Shown one piece after another: positions 7,521 through 15,923 of a DNA stretch of 64,000 nt. A program made the position numbers and the translations under genes. The notes beneath the pieces are model-generated. The model saw only the letters and a list, made by a program, of their open reading frames with translations, ran no database searches and was not told the DNA's origin. The stretch lies in contig JAVKLS010000021.1 in the NCBI GenBank assembly GCA_031538565.1, positions 62,001 through 126,000 of the forward strand, given 5' to 3'. Source of the DNA: JASGCK01 sp031538565. Its GTDB lineage: Bacteria > Pseudomonadota > Gammaproteobacteria > Burkholderiales > Burkholderiaceae_C. Within the stretch, counting starts at the first letter, position 1, and each line of letters opens with the position of its first letter.

Positions 7521-10112
7521 ATGCGTATCGATAAATTAACCACTAAGTTTCAAGAATCCCTGGCAGACGCGCAGTCGCTGGCCAACGGCAACGACCACGC
7601 TTACGTGGAGCCTGCCCATCTACTGCTGGCTATGCTGCGCCAAGCAGATGGCTCGCAAAGTCTGCTGGAGCGGGCGGGCATCAAGGCGCCAAGTTTGATC
7701 GCGCAAAGCGAATCAATGCTTGCCAAACTGCCACAAGTGCAAGGCGGCGAGCAAGTGCAGCCTAGTCGCGATTTATCAGCTTTGCTGCAAGTCGCAGAAA
7801 AAGAAAGCATCAAGCGGGGCGATGAATTTATTGCCAGCGAAATGTTTTTTTTAGCACTCGCCGACAGCAAACAAGACTTTGCACAAAGCTTGCGTAGCCT
7901 TGGTCTCACGCGCAAAAATTTAGAAGCGGCCATTACAGCTGTGCGTGGTTTGGATTCCGTCAAAAGCGCAAACGCAGAAGAGCAGCGCGAGGCGCTTAAA
8001 AAATATTGCCTCGACCTCACCGAACGGGCACGCATAGGCAAGCTAGACCCTGTGATTGGACGCGACGACGAAATAAGGCGCACGATTCAAATTTTGCAGC
8101 GCCGCACCAAAAACAACCCCGTACTCATTGGCGAACCAGGCGTTGGCAAAACCGCTATTGCGGAAGGTCTTGCCCAGCGGATCGTGCTTGGCGAAGTGCC
8201 TGATTCGCTACGCGACAAGCGCGTGCTGTCGCTTGATATGGCTGCGCTTTTAGCGGGCGCAAAGTTTCGCGGAGAATTTGAAGAGCGTTTGAAATCGGTG
8301 CTAAATGAATTGTCTAAAGACGAAGGTCAGACCATCGTCTTTATTGATGAACTGCACACCATGGTGGGCGCAGGGAAAGCCGAAGGTGCCATGGATGCGG
8401 GCAATATGCTCAAACCCGCCTTGGCGCGTGGCGAGCTGCACTGCGTAGGCGCAACCACACTAGACGAGTACCGCAAATACATAGAAAAAGATGCCGCACT
8501 TGAGCGTCGTTTTCAAAAAGTCTTGGTGCACGAACCAAGCGTGGAGGCCACAATCGCCATTTTGCGCGGTCTTCAAGAGAAATACGAAGTGCATCACGGT
8601 GTAGAAATTACCGACCCCGCCATCGTTGCTGCGGCAGAGCTTTCGCAGCGCTACATCACCGACCGATTTTTGCCCGATAAAGCCATCGACTTAATTGACG
8701 AAGCGGCTGCCAAAATCAAAATTGAAATTGACTCCAAGCCCGAGGTCATGGACAAGCTAGACAGGCGCTTGATTCAACTCAAAATTGAGCGCGAAGCCGT
8801 GCGCCGCGAAAAAGATGATGCGTCACAAAAACGCCTTCAATTGATTGAAGAAGAAATGTTCGCGTTGCAAAAAGAGATCGCTGATTACGACGAAATTTGG
8901 CAATCCGAAAAAGCCCAAGCGCAAGGAAGTGCCCAGCTCAAAGAAGAGATTGACAAGCTGCGCTTTCAAATTGAAGAGCGCACACGCAAAGGCGACTTCA
9001 ATAAAGTTGCCGAGTTGCAGTACGGCAAGCTCCCCGAGCTTGAAAAACAATACAAAACCGCACAAGACAAAGAAGCAACCAGCAAAAACCAATCGACAAA
9101 ATCGCGTCTGCTGCGAACGCAAGTAGGCGCAGAAGAAATTGCCGAAGTGGTCAGCCGCGCCACAGGCATTCCCGTTGCCAAAATGCTGCAAGGCGAACGT
9201 GAAAAACTCTTGCACATGGAGTCCAAGCTCCACGAGCGCGTGGTCGGTCAAGACCTTGCTATTGCTGCCGTAGCAAACGCTGTTAGGCGCTCACGCTCAG
9301 GTCTATCTGATCCCAACAAACCCACAGGCTCATTCTTATTTTTAGGACCCACAGGCGTTGGCAAAACCGAACTGTGCAAAGCTCTCGCATCGTTTTTGTT
9401 TGATAGCAGCGAACATCTCATTCGCATCGACATGAGCGAATTTATGGAAAAGCACTCCGTCAGTCGCTTAATTGGTGCGCCTCCAGGCTACGTGGGATAC
9501 GACGAAGGTGGCTACCTTACCGAAGCTGTGCGCCGCAAACCCTACAGCGTCGTGCTATTTGATGAAATTGAAAAAGCACACCCCGATGTATTTAATGTGC
9601 TGTTGCAAGTGCTGGATGATGGTCGCCTCACCGATGGGCAAGGTCGTACCGTGGACTTTAAAAACACGGTCATTGTGATGACCAGCAACATGGGATCACA
9701 CATCATTCAAAACATGGTAGGACAAGACGCAGAAGCCATTAAAGAGACCGTGCTGGAGGAGCTTAAAAAATATATGCGCCCCGAGTTTTTAAACCGCATC
9801 GACGAAACAGTCGTCTTCCACGGCTTGGACGCAGCCAACATCGGGTCAATTGCCAAAATCCAATTGCACACTTTGGTGGAGCGCCTTGCCAAAATGGACT
9901 ATGTTCTGGACATATCGGAGACTGCCATTGCCGAGCTTGCCAAGGTTGGATTTGACCCCGTGTTTGGTGCAAGACCACTCAAACGCGCCATCTCCCAGAG
10001 AATTGAAAACCCACTTGCCAAACTGTTGCTAGAGGGTCGGTTTGAACCCAAGAGCACGATTCACGTGACGGTTGACCCAATACGCGATGCGGGCGTGTTT
10101 CAGTTTTCTTGA
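7521..10112 (+). CDS. clpB: ATP-dependent disaggregase ClpB
   Basis: The ATG at 7521 follows AAGGAG (7509-7514) at 6 bases and is preferred to an in-frame TTG six bases upstream. This gives 863 residues, the usual ClpB length. The layout is an N-terminal Clp repeat domain (1-145), a first AAA+ module with GEPGVGKTA (about residue 205), a middle coiled coil rich in Glu, Lys and Gln (about 400-530), and a second AAA+ module with GPTGVGKTE (about 608). The C-terminal end is typical. ClpB works with DnaK to rescue aggregated proteins after heat stress, consistent with the sigma-32 type promoter just upstream. It stands as a single-gene unit. Confidence 0.97.
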   Translation: MRIDKLTTKFQESLADAQSLANGNDHAYVEPAHLLLAMLRQADGSQSLLERAGIKAPSLIAQSESMLAKLPQVQGGEQVQPSRDLSALLQVAEKESIKRGDEFIASEMFFLALADSKQDFAQSLRSLGLTRKNLEAAITAVRGLDSVKSANAEEQREALKKYCLDLTERARIGKLDPVIGRDDEIRRTIQILQRRTKNNPVLIGEPGVGKTAIAEGLAQRIVLGEVPDSLRDKRVLSLDMAALLAGAKFRGEFEERLKSVLNELSKDEGQTIVFIDELHTMVGAGKAEGAMDAGNMLKPALARGELHCVGATTLDEYRKYIEKDAALERRFQKVLVHEPSVEATIAILRGLQEKYEVHHGVEITDPAIVAAAELSQRYITDRFLPDKAIDLIDEAAAKIKIEIDSKPEVMDKLDRRLIQLKIEREAVRREKDDASQKRLQLIEEEMFALQKEIADYDEIWQSEKAQAQGSAQLKEEIDKLRFQIEERTRKGDFNKVAELQYGKLPELEKQYKTAQDKEATSKNQSTKSRLLRTQVGAEEIAEVVSRATGIPVAKMLQGEREKLLHMESKLHERVVGQDLAIAAVANAVRRSRSGLSDPNKPTGSFLFLGPTGVGKTELCKALASFLFDSSEHLIRIDMSEFMEKHSVSRLIGAPPGYVGYDEGGYLTEAVRRKPYSVVLFDEIEKAHPDVFNVLLQVLDDGRLTDGQGRTVDFKNTVIVMTSNMGSHIIQNMVGQDAEAIKETVLEELKKYMRPEFLNRIDETVVFHGLDAANIGSIAKIQLHTLVERLAKMDYVLDISETAIAELAKVGFDPVFGARPLKRAISQRIENPLAKLLLEGRFEPKSTIHVTVDPIRDAGVFQFS

Positions 10113-10230
10113 GGGTTGGATTAATTATTTTGAACACTTGAACGGTCAAGCCGCGCTATCTGAGTTATGAGCAATTTCATTTGCTAAAAACAGGACAATT
10201 CATTTACTCCCTACAATTGCAAACATCATC

Positions 10231-10259
10231 GTCACATTACCACGGTAATGAAATAGAAT
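10231..10259 (+). promoter_or_regulatory. Promoter with embedded operator for the AbrB/PIN pair
   Basis: GTCACA (10231-10236) and TAGAAT (10254-10259) are separated by exactly 17 bp. A perfect inverted repeat, CATTACC-AC-GGTAATG at 10235-10250, lies in the spacer, where a bound repressor would block RNA polymerase. The ATG at 10266 is only 7 bases after the -10 box and has no Shine-Dalgarno sequence, so the transcript may be leaderless. Autorepression by the AbrB-type antitoxin is the simplest reading. Confidence 0.6.
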
Positions 10260-10265
10260 GACTCC

Positions 10266-10532
10266 ATGTTAGAGATTCAAAGCAAACTCACGTCGCAAGG
10301 TCAAGTGTCTATTCCATCTGCTGTTCGCTCGGCACTGGGGGTGAAGCCTGGCGCAACGATTCGTTGGTCGATTGATGGCAATAAAGTCAGTGTGGAGCGA
10401 CAAACACGAACCACAAATGAGGATTTGCGTGCGGCCTTGTTCGGCAATGAAGTATTAGTCAAACCCAAAACGCTTGCAGAACTAAAAGAAGGTATCGGCC
10501 TTTACATTCAAGAGAAGTATGCTCGCCGTTGA
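10266..10532 (+). CDS. AbrB/SpoVT family antitoxin (VapB-like)
   Basis: An 88-residue protein whose first 45 residues match the swapped-hairpin AbrB DNA-binding domain (SKLTSQGQVSIPSAVRSALG, then PGATIRWSIDGNKVSV). The C-terminal half would wrap the partner toxin. It overlaps the following PIN-domain gene by 14 bp, the usual arrangement of VapBC-like modules, and a palindromic operator sits in its promoter. It should neutralise the PIN RNase and repress its own operon together with it. Confidence 0.88.
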   Translation: MLEIQSKLTSQGQVSIPSAVRSALGVKPGATIRWSIDGNKVSVERQTRTTNEDLRAALFGNEVLVKPKTLAELKEGIGLYIQEKYARR

Positions 10533-10902
10533 TACCAATGTTTTGATCCGCGTCATGATTCAGGATGATGCGAACCAGTACAAAGCTGCCGCCGCCACTA
10601 TTGAAGAGGGTGGATGGGTCTCGAATGTCGTGCTTGTAGAGGCAATGTGGGTGCTTAAGCAAATTTATGATCGATCCCCTGCTCAGCTTGCGTTGCTCAT
10701 AAAAAGTTTGCTGACGCATGAGTCACTCGTCCTAGAAGACCCCGATGTCGTCCAAGATGCGCTTGCAGAATTTAAGCGCAAGCCTAAGCTGGGTTTTTCA
10801 GATTGCTTGGTGCTGGCAATTGCTAGAGCGGCGGGACACACACCGCTGGCTACTTTTGACAAAGCGTTAGCCAAATTGGCGAACACCAAACTCGCTCGCT
10901 AA
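10519..10902 (+). CDS. PIN-domain toxin (VapC-like ribonuclease)
   Basis: The 127-residue protein carries the acidic residues of the PIN active site: Asp in AVDTNVLIRVM near the N-terminus, Glu in VLVEAMWVL, and two Asp in FSDCLVLAIARAAGHTPLATFDKAL. PIN toxins are magnesium-dependent RNases that cut specific tRNAs or rRNA; the target here cannot be read. The start overlaps the antitoxin gene by 14 bp, so translation is probably coupled. The pair is bounded by clpB and a convergent operon, with no mobile-element ends nearby. Confidence 0.88.
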   Translation: MLAVDTNVLIRVMIQDDANQYKAAAATIEEGGWVSNVVLVEAMWVLKQIYDRSPAQLALLIKSLLTHESLVLEDPDVVQDALAEFKRKPKLGFSDCLVLAIARAAGHTPLATFDKALAKLANTKLAR

Positions 10903-10914
10903 CAGCCCGCTAGC

Positions 10915-11997
10915 TTACACGCGCTGCGCAAATGCCCAGCCCATTTCCGCCAGCGGTCTTGCGCCTTTAGCAGAGTTGATTGCTTGGGCGCTGGATGCGG
11001 TGCCCATTTCCAGGCGCTTGGCAATGCCTTGCAAGATGCTGGCCAACCTAAATAAGTTGTAGGCAAGATAAAAGTTCCAATCCGCCTGCATTTGCGCGGG
11101 CGTGAGATAGCCCGTGCGTGCGCAGTAAGCAGCGATGTAGTCAGCTTCGGGCGGGATGCCAAGCGCCTTGTGATCTAGCCCACCAATACCGCGAAAGCTG
11201 CCAGGCGGAATGTGCCACGCCATGCAGTGGTAACTGAAGTCAGCCAATGGGTGTCCCAGTGTCGAGAGCTCCCAGTCCAGCACCGCGATGATGCGGTTCT
11301 CGGTAGGATGAAACATCAGGTTATCGAGTCGGTAGTCGCCGTGCACGATGGAGACGAGCGATTCGTCCTTGGCGGTTTCGGGTATGTGATTGGGCAACCA
11401 TGCGATGAGCTGATCCATCTGTGTAATCGGCTGAGTGATGGATGCCTCGTATTGCCGCGTCCAGCGAGCGATAGAGCGCGCAAAGTAGTTGCCAGGCTTG
11501 CCGTAATTGGCAAGCCCCACATCCGCAAAGCGCACGCTGTGCAGCGCGGCTTGCACGCGGTTCATCTCATCATAAATTTCAGCGCGTTCTTGTTGGCTCA
11601 TATTGGGCAATGATTGATCCCACAGCACGCGCCCTTGCATCATCTCCATGATGAAAAAAGCGCGTCCAACCACGGTCTCGTCTTCGCACAGCGCCAGCAT
11701 TTCTGGCACGGGAACATTGGTTTGGCTCAAACCTTGCATCACAGCAAATTCGCGCTCAATCGCGTGCGCCGATGGCAGCAGTTTGGCGGCGGCGCCTGGC
11801 TTGGCACGCATGACATAGCTGCGCGTGGGTGTGATGAGTTTGTACGTGGGGTTGGATTGACCGCCCTTAAACATTTCAATGCTCAGCGGTCCCTTAAAAC
11901 CAGAGACATGACTTTCAAGCCACGCCGTTAAAGCTTCGGCGTCGATGACGTGCTGCGTGGATACTGCGCGTGTGCCAACAAATTGGTCGTACTCCAT
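10915..11997 (-). CDS. APH-fold phosphotransferase family protein (ACAD10/11-type kinase)
   Basis: A 360-residue protein of the aminoglycoside phosphotransferase-like kinase fold. The N-terminal lobe contains GGQSNPTYKLITPTRSYVMR. The catalytic loop is IVHGDYRLDNLMFHP, followed by the metal-binding Asp in VLDWELSTLGHPLADF. This subgroup is usually found beside acyl-CoA dehydrogenases and resembles the kinase domain of human ACAD10/11, which phosphorylates 4-hydroxyacyl-CoA. Its place as the last gene of an enoyl-CoA hydratase and hydroxyacyl-CoA dehydrogenase operon fits fatty-acid metabolism rather than antibiotic resistance. The exact substrate is an inference. Confidence 0.85.
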   Translation of the reverse strand: MEYDQFVGTRAVSTQHVIDAEALTAWLESHVSGFKGPLSIEMFKGGQSNPTYKLITPTRSYVMRAKPGAAAKLLPSAHAIEREFAVMQGLSQTNVPVPEMLALCEDETVVGRAFFIMEMMQGRVLWDQSLPNMSQQERAEIYDEMNRVQAALHSVRFADVGLANYGKPGNYFARSIARWTRQYEASITQPITQMDQLIAWLPNHIPETAKDESLVSIVHGDYRLDNLMFHPTENRIIAVLDWELSTLGHPLADFSYHCMAWHIPPGSFRGIGGLDHKALGIPPEADYIAAYCARTGYLTPAQMQADWNFYLAYNLFRLASILQGIAKRLEMGTASSAQAINSAKGARPLAEMGWAFAQRV

Positions 11998-12017
11998 TTT
12001 TGTAGGCTCCGATAGGT

Positions 12018-12797
12018 TTAAGCAGAATGCGTTTCGGCACTAATGACCAACAGCAAATCGCGGCTGCGAATAACGATGCCGCCTGGTTCAATACGAATGG
12101 CCTCTTCGCGCTCCATACTTTTTAGCTCTTGATTGACGCGCTGACGCGATGCCCCCAGCAACTGCGCCAACTCCTCTTGCGCCAGATGCAAGCCGATGCG
12201 AAATTCATTCGGATGATTGAGCGCGGGCACACCGTAGCTGCGCTTGAGGTGGAGTAGCTGCTTGGCAAGACGTGCACGCAGCGGCAGCGTATTGAGGTCT
12301 TCAATCAAGCCAAATAATTGGCGTATGCGCCGCGCTTGTAAGCGCAGCAAAGCATCGTAGAACTCGACGTGCACGGCGAGTATTTTTTGAAAGTCGGCGC
12401 GGCTAACGCACACAATGGTGGTGTCGCCGTGGGCATAGACATCGTGCGTACGTTTATCACCATCAAGAATAGACACATCACCAAACCAGATGCCAGGCTC
12501 TAGATACGCAAAAATAATTTGCTTGCCCACCAACGAGGTGGAGCTCACCCGCACAGCGCCTTTAGCACAAGCAATCCACTCGGTAGCAGGTTCGCCGCGC
12601 GCAGAGATCAAATCTCCGTCGTGGAAACGCTTGACGTAAATGCAGCGCAAGATGTCGTGCCGCAGCGCGGGCGAGAGCGTACCAAACCAACGTCCTGTGT
12701 TGATGGCTGCACGCTCTTCGGGTGTGATGAGGGGTTCTTGTTCGCTCTCACCTTCTGAGAGGTGATTTTCTTGATCAATATGACGGTTAGATCGCAT
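12018..12797 (-). CDS. Crp/Fnr family transcriptional regulator
   Basis: A 259-residue regulator with an N-terminal cyclic-nucleotide-binding beta barrel (about residues 35-155) and a C-terminal winged helix-turn-helix. The recognition region is LHLAQEELAQLLGASRQRVNQELKSME. There are no FNR-type iron-sulfur cysteine clusters near the N-terminus, so oxygen sensing by that route is unlikely. It lies 5 bp after the enoyl-CoA hydratase gene and before the APH-type kinase, all on the same strand, so it may control its own fatty-acid operon. The ligand is unknown. Confidence 0.9.
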   Translation of the reverse strand: MRSNRHIDQENHLSEGESEQEPLITPEERAAINTGRWFGTLSPALRHDILRCIYVKRFHDGDLISARGEPATEWIACAKGAVRVSSTSLVGKQIIFAYLEPGIWFGDVSILDGDKRTHDVYAHGDTTIVCVSRADFQKILAVHVEFYDALLRLQARRIRQLFGLIEDLNTLPLRARLAKQLLHLKRSYGVPALNHPNEFRIGLHLAQEELAQLLGASRQRVNQELKSMEREEAIRIEPGGIVIRSRDLLLVISAETHSA

Positions 12798-12802
12798 CGT
12801 GC

Positions 12803-13585
12803 TTAACTTTTGTAATGAGGTGTGCGTTTAGCGAGAAAAGCGGTAATGCCCTCCAAGCTGTTGGCATGGTGAAGATTGTCAACAAAATAGTCGCGCTCTT
12901 TTTGCAGCTGCACGTGCAAGTCATTTGCTTTTGCGCTTTGCACCAAATCTTTGATGCTGGCAAGCACATTAGGGGCTCGGCTATTGAGCTGCAAAGCCAA
13001 GCCGTTAGCACTCTTCAGCGCATCGCCCGCATCGGCGAGCTGATTGATAAGACCGAGTTGATAGAGGCGCTCGGCACTTTGGCGCTCACCCGTCATCAGC
13101 CACTCCATTGCCAAATTGGCGGGGAGTTTATGCGTTAGGTTCCAGCTTGCACCGCCGTCGGGCGAGAGCGCAACCGTGCTGTAGGACATGACGAATAGAC
13201 TGTTACGCGCAGCGACTAAAAAATCGCAAGCCAGCGCCAAAGAAAACCCAGCACCCGCCGCCGCGCCTTCAACCGCTGCAATGATGGGCTTGGGGTAAGT
13301 GCAAATGCATTCAATGAAACTGTGCAATCCTTCAATGCTTTGGCGCTGCACATCCTTGACTTGTTCGCGATTGGCAAGCAGGCGATTTAAATTTCCGCCC
13401 GCACAAAAATGCGCACCTTCGCCTGTAATGATGACCGAGCGCACATCAGGATTGCGCTCCGCTGCGCTTAAGGCTTCAATGCCAGCCGCGTACATCTCAG
13501 GACCCAAGGCATTACGCATTTCTGGGTTGCTAATCGTCAGGACAAGCGTCTGCCCCTGGGTGGAGGTTTTAAGCTGCGCGGTCAT
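12803..13585 (-). CDS. Enoyl-CoA hydratase/isomerase family protein
   Basis: The 260-residue crotonase-fold protein shows the oxyanion-hole segments SVIITGEGAHFCAGGNL and PKPIIAAVEGAAAGAGFSLALACD, and the active-site region ALSPDGGASWNL. Crotonases hydrate trans-2-enoyl-CoA or catalyse related isomerisations. Its ATG overlaps the stop of the upstream dehydrogenase gene by 4 bp (ATGA), which indicates translational coupling. The pairing with a PaaH-like dehydrogenase suggests beta-oxidation of fatty or aromatic acyl-CoA. Chain specificity cannot be assigned. Confidence 0.9.
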   Translation of the reverse strand: MTAQLKTSTQGQTLVLTISNPEMRNALGPEMYAAGIEALSAAERNPDVRSVIITGEGAHFCAGGNLNRLLANREQVKDVQRQSIEGLHSFIECICTYPKPIIAAVEGAAAGAGFSLALACDFLVAARNSLFVMSYSTVALSPDGGASWNLTHKLPANLAMEWLMTGERQSAERLYQLGLINQLADAGDALKSANGLALQLNSRAPNVLASIKDLVQSAKANDLHVQLQKERDYFVDNLHHANSLEGITAFLAKRTPHYKS

Positions 13586-15111
13586 GCTTCACTTTGCATC
13601 AAGCTCAATCCCAAAGCGCCGCGCCTGCGCAGCCAAGGACTTGGACGATAACGCGAATCACCATACACGGTTTGCATATTGAATAACACCTCGAGCACAT
13701 TGGCTGGGCCAAGGTGATTACCCATTGCCAAAGGGCCGCGTGGATAGCCCAATCCCAGCGTGACGGCAAGCTCTAAATCGGACGGGGTGCAAACGCTTTG
13801 TTGGCACATATCGGCGGCAATGTTGATGATGGTTGCGACCACTCGCTGCGTCACAAAACCCGCGCTGTCGCGAATAATGCTGACGGCTTTGCCGTCACGA
13901 GCAAAAAGCGCATGCGCAGCGTCCCGCATATCGGGACGTGTCATGGGATTGGTTGCCAGCACACGGCGGCGCGTTTCTTTGTCGTCCACCAGCATATCAA
14001 TGCCTACCGTGCGTGCGGGGTCGAGCCGCTCGACGACGGCAACCGTAGTCACGTCAAAGCCTAGCGGCGCAACCAAGGTGAGCGCTTCGCTGGACGGCGA
14101 CTGCCCCGTTTCAATTTTTGCACCCAAGTCTTTTAGCAATTGCAAAAGCTCGCTGCGCCGCGCTGCACGGGTGCTCACCCACACAGGCGGCATCTGATCG
14201 ACTTGTGGCGGCAAAGCTTCGGCAGCAATAACCGCCGTGCCGTCGTTGTAGGCATAAAAACCTGCGCCTACTTTTTTGCCCACTACGCCGCCATCCAAGC
14301 GCTGCTTGGTAATGACGCTTGGACGATAACGTGGCTCATCAAAATACTGACGGTAAATAGACTCCATGACGGGGTGCGACACATCAAGCGCTGTTAAATC
14401 CATCAACTCAAAAGGTCCCAGCTTAAAACCAACTTGGTCGCGCAAAATGCGGTCGATGGTGACGAAGTCGGTCACACTCTCGCCCACCACGCGCAGGGCC
14501 TCCGTACCGTAACCACGCCCCGCGTGGTTCACGATAAAGCCTGGCGTATCGCCCGCCGTCACAGGCGTGTGTCCCATTTGTTTGGCGTAGCTACTTAGCT
14601 GCTCGCACACGTTGCCAGACGTTTGCAGTCCTGCAATCACTTCCACCACCTTCATCAAAGGCACAGGATTAAAAAAATGATATCCCGCAAAACGCTGGGG
14701 ATGCTTAAGTCCCGCAGCGATAGCGGTGACGGAGAGCGACGAGGTATTGGTAGCCAGTACGCAATCGGCGCGGACAACGGCTTCTAAATCGGCAAAGAGT
14801 TGGCGCTTGATATCTAAACGCTCGACGATGGCTTCCACCACAAAATCACAATCAACCAAGTCACTCAGCGACGGGCTTGGCACAAGGCGCGACTTGTAGG
14901 CACGAACCGCATCGTCGGTCAGCCTACCTTTGGTTACCAGCTTGTCCCATTGCTCCGAAATAGCGGCAATGGCTTTAGCCGCCGCGCTTGATTGCGTATC
15001 AAAAAGCCGCACCGTGCTGCCTGCTTGCGCGGCAATTTGTGCAATGCCGCGTCCCATAGCGCCCGTACCAACGAGTCCCACAGTTTTAAAAGTTAAAGAA
15101 TTCATTGTCAT
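13582..15111 (-). CDS. 3-hydroxyacyl-CoA dehydrogenase (PaaH/PaaC type)
   Basis: A 509-residue protein with an N-terminal Rossmann fold (VGLVGTGAMGRGIAQIAAQAG) and the catalytic HFFNPVPLMKVVEVI segment. The first C-terminal helical domain contains GDTPGFIVNHAGRGYGTEAL. A second, degenerate C-terminal repeat follows (RDSAGFVTQRVVATIINIAADM). This two-repeat length is typical of PaaH-type enzymes that oxidise 3-hydroxyacyl-CoA with NAD. It is the first gene of a leftward four-gene operon. Two ATGs, at 15111 and 15105, are possible starts. A role in phenylacetate breakdown is possible, but no other paa genes are present here. Confidence 0.9.
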   Translation of the reverse strand: MTMNSLTFKTVGLVGTGAMGRGIAQIAAQAGSTVRLFDTQSSAAAKAIAAISEQWDKLVTKGRLTDDAVRAYKSRLVPSPSLSDLVDCDFVVEAIVERLDIKRQLFADLEAVVRADCVLATNTSSLSVTAIAAGLKHPQRFAGYHFFNPVPLMKVVEVIAGLQTSGNVCEQLSSYAKQMGHTPVTAGDTPGFIVNHAGRGYGTEALRVVGESVTDFVTIDRILRDQVGFKLGPFELMDLTALDVSHPVMESIYRQYFDEPRYRPSVITKQRLDGGVVGKKVGAGFYAYNDGTAVIAAEALPPQVDQMPPVWVSTRAARRSELLQLLKDLGAKIETGQSPSSEALTLVAPLGFDVTTVAVVERLDPARTVGIDMLVDDKETRRRVLATNPMTRPDMRDAAHALFARDGKAVSIIRDSAGFVTQRVVATIINIAADMCQQSVCTPSDLELAVTLGLGYPRGPLAMGNHLGPANVLEVLFNMQTVYGDSRYRPSPWLRRRGALGLSLMQSEA

Positions 15112-15202
15112 GTTCGTATTTATCCTAGTCCGTAATTATCAGCTTGCCGTTTAAGATGCAAACCTGTGTTTATACCTACTCTCTACGCAACAAGGATGCA
15201 CG

Positions 15203-15898
15203 ATGACGCTCAAACTCTGTGGCTTTTCTGCCAGTAATTACTACAACAAAATCAAATTGCAGCTGCTAGAAAAAGGCGTCTCGTTTGAAGAGGAGTTGGT
15301 CTATACGGGCAGCACACATCCTAAGCTGATGGCGCGCTCGCCGATGGGCAAGGTGCCGTTTTTAGATACGCCACAGGGCGCTGTTTCCGAATCTAGCGCC
15401 TGCGCCGAATACATCGAGGCCACTTACCCCGAGCATCCGCTTTTACCTGCCAGCCCCTATGCCGCCGCCAAAGTGCGCGAGTTCATTGCGCATTTAGAAC
15501 TAGACCTTGAACTGGTCGCCCGCGTGCTGCACGTAGAGGCGCTGTGGGGAGGCAAACTCAGCGATGCCGTCAAAGAGCGCCAACGCAAACTGCTGGATAA
15601 AGGCATTGCTGCACTTGCGCCGCTGTGCCAGTTTTCGCCTTTTGTGCTGGGCGAGGCATTCACACTGGCGGACTGCGCCGCGGTCGCTCATATGCCTTTA
15701 ATCGGCATGACGACAAAAATCATTTACGGCGAAGACTTGCTGGCAAGCGCCGTCCCGTACAAAGACTACATCAAGCGTTTAAGCGATCGTCCCGCAGTTG
15801 CCAAGGTGAGCGCCGATCGCAAAGAAAACGCCGAGGCTTTTGCCGCCAAAGTGCGGGCGCAAGTAGAGGCCGCAAAACAGGCACAAGCAGCGAGTTAA
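15203..15898 (+). CDS. Glutathione S-transferase family protein
   Basis: The 231-residue protein has a thioredoxin-like N-terminal GST domain (LKLCGFSASNYYNKIKLQLLEKG, cis-Pro in GKVPFLDT, and the SES glutathione-gamma-glutamyl motif) and an all-helical C-terminal domain (GEAFTLADCAAVAHMPL). A GGATGCACG stretch precedes the ATG. It is divergent from the hydroxyacyl-CoA dehydrogenase operon across a 91-bp gap. The electrophile or other substrate cannot be deduced. The last 20 residues are rich in Ala, Gln and Lys and probably form a flexible tail. Confidence 0.88.
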   Translation: MTLKLCGFSASNYYNKIKLQLLEKGVSFEEELVYTGSTHPKLMARSPMGKVPFLDTPQGAVSESSACAEYIEATYPEHPLLPASPYAAAKVREFIAHLELDLELVARVLHVEALWGGKLSDAVKERQRKLLDKGIAALAPLCQFSPFVLGEAFTLADCAAVAHMPLIGMTTKIIYGEDLLASAVPYKDYIKRLSDRPAVAKVSADRKENAEAFAAKVRAQVEAAKQAQAAS

Positions 15899-15923
15899 TT
15901 TGCGCCGCTGACTACTTTGATCT

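Noticed and set aside
10915..11997. Aminoglycoside resistance gene
   Set aside because: The APH fold is present, but operon context with enoyl-CoA hydratase and hydroxyacyl-CoA dehydrogenase and similarity to the ACAD10/11 kinase group point to acyl-CoA metabolism.
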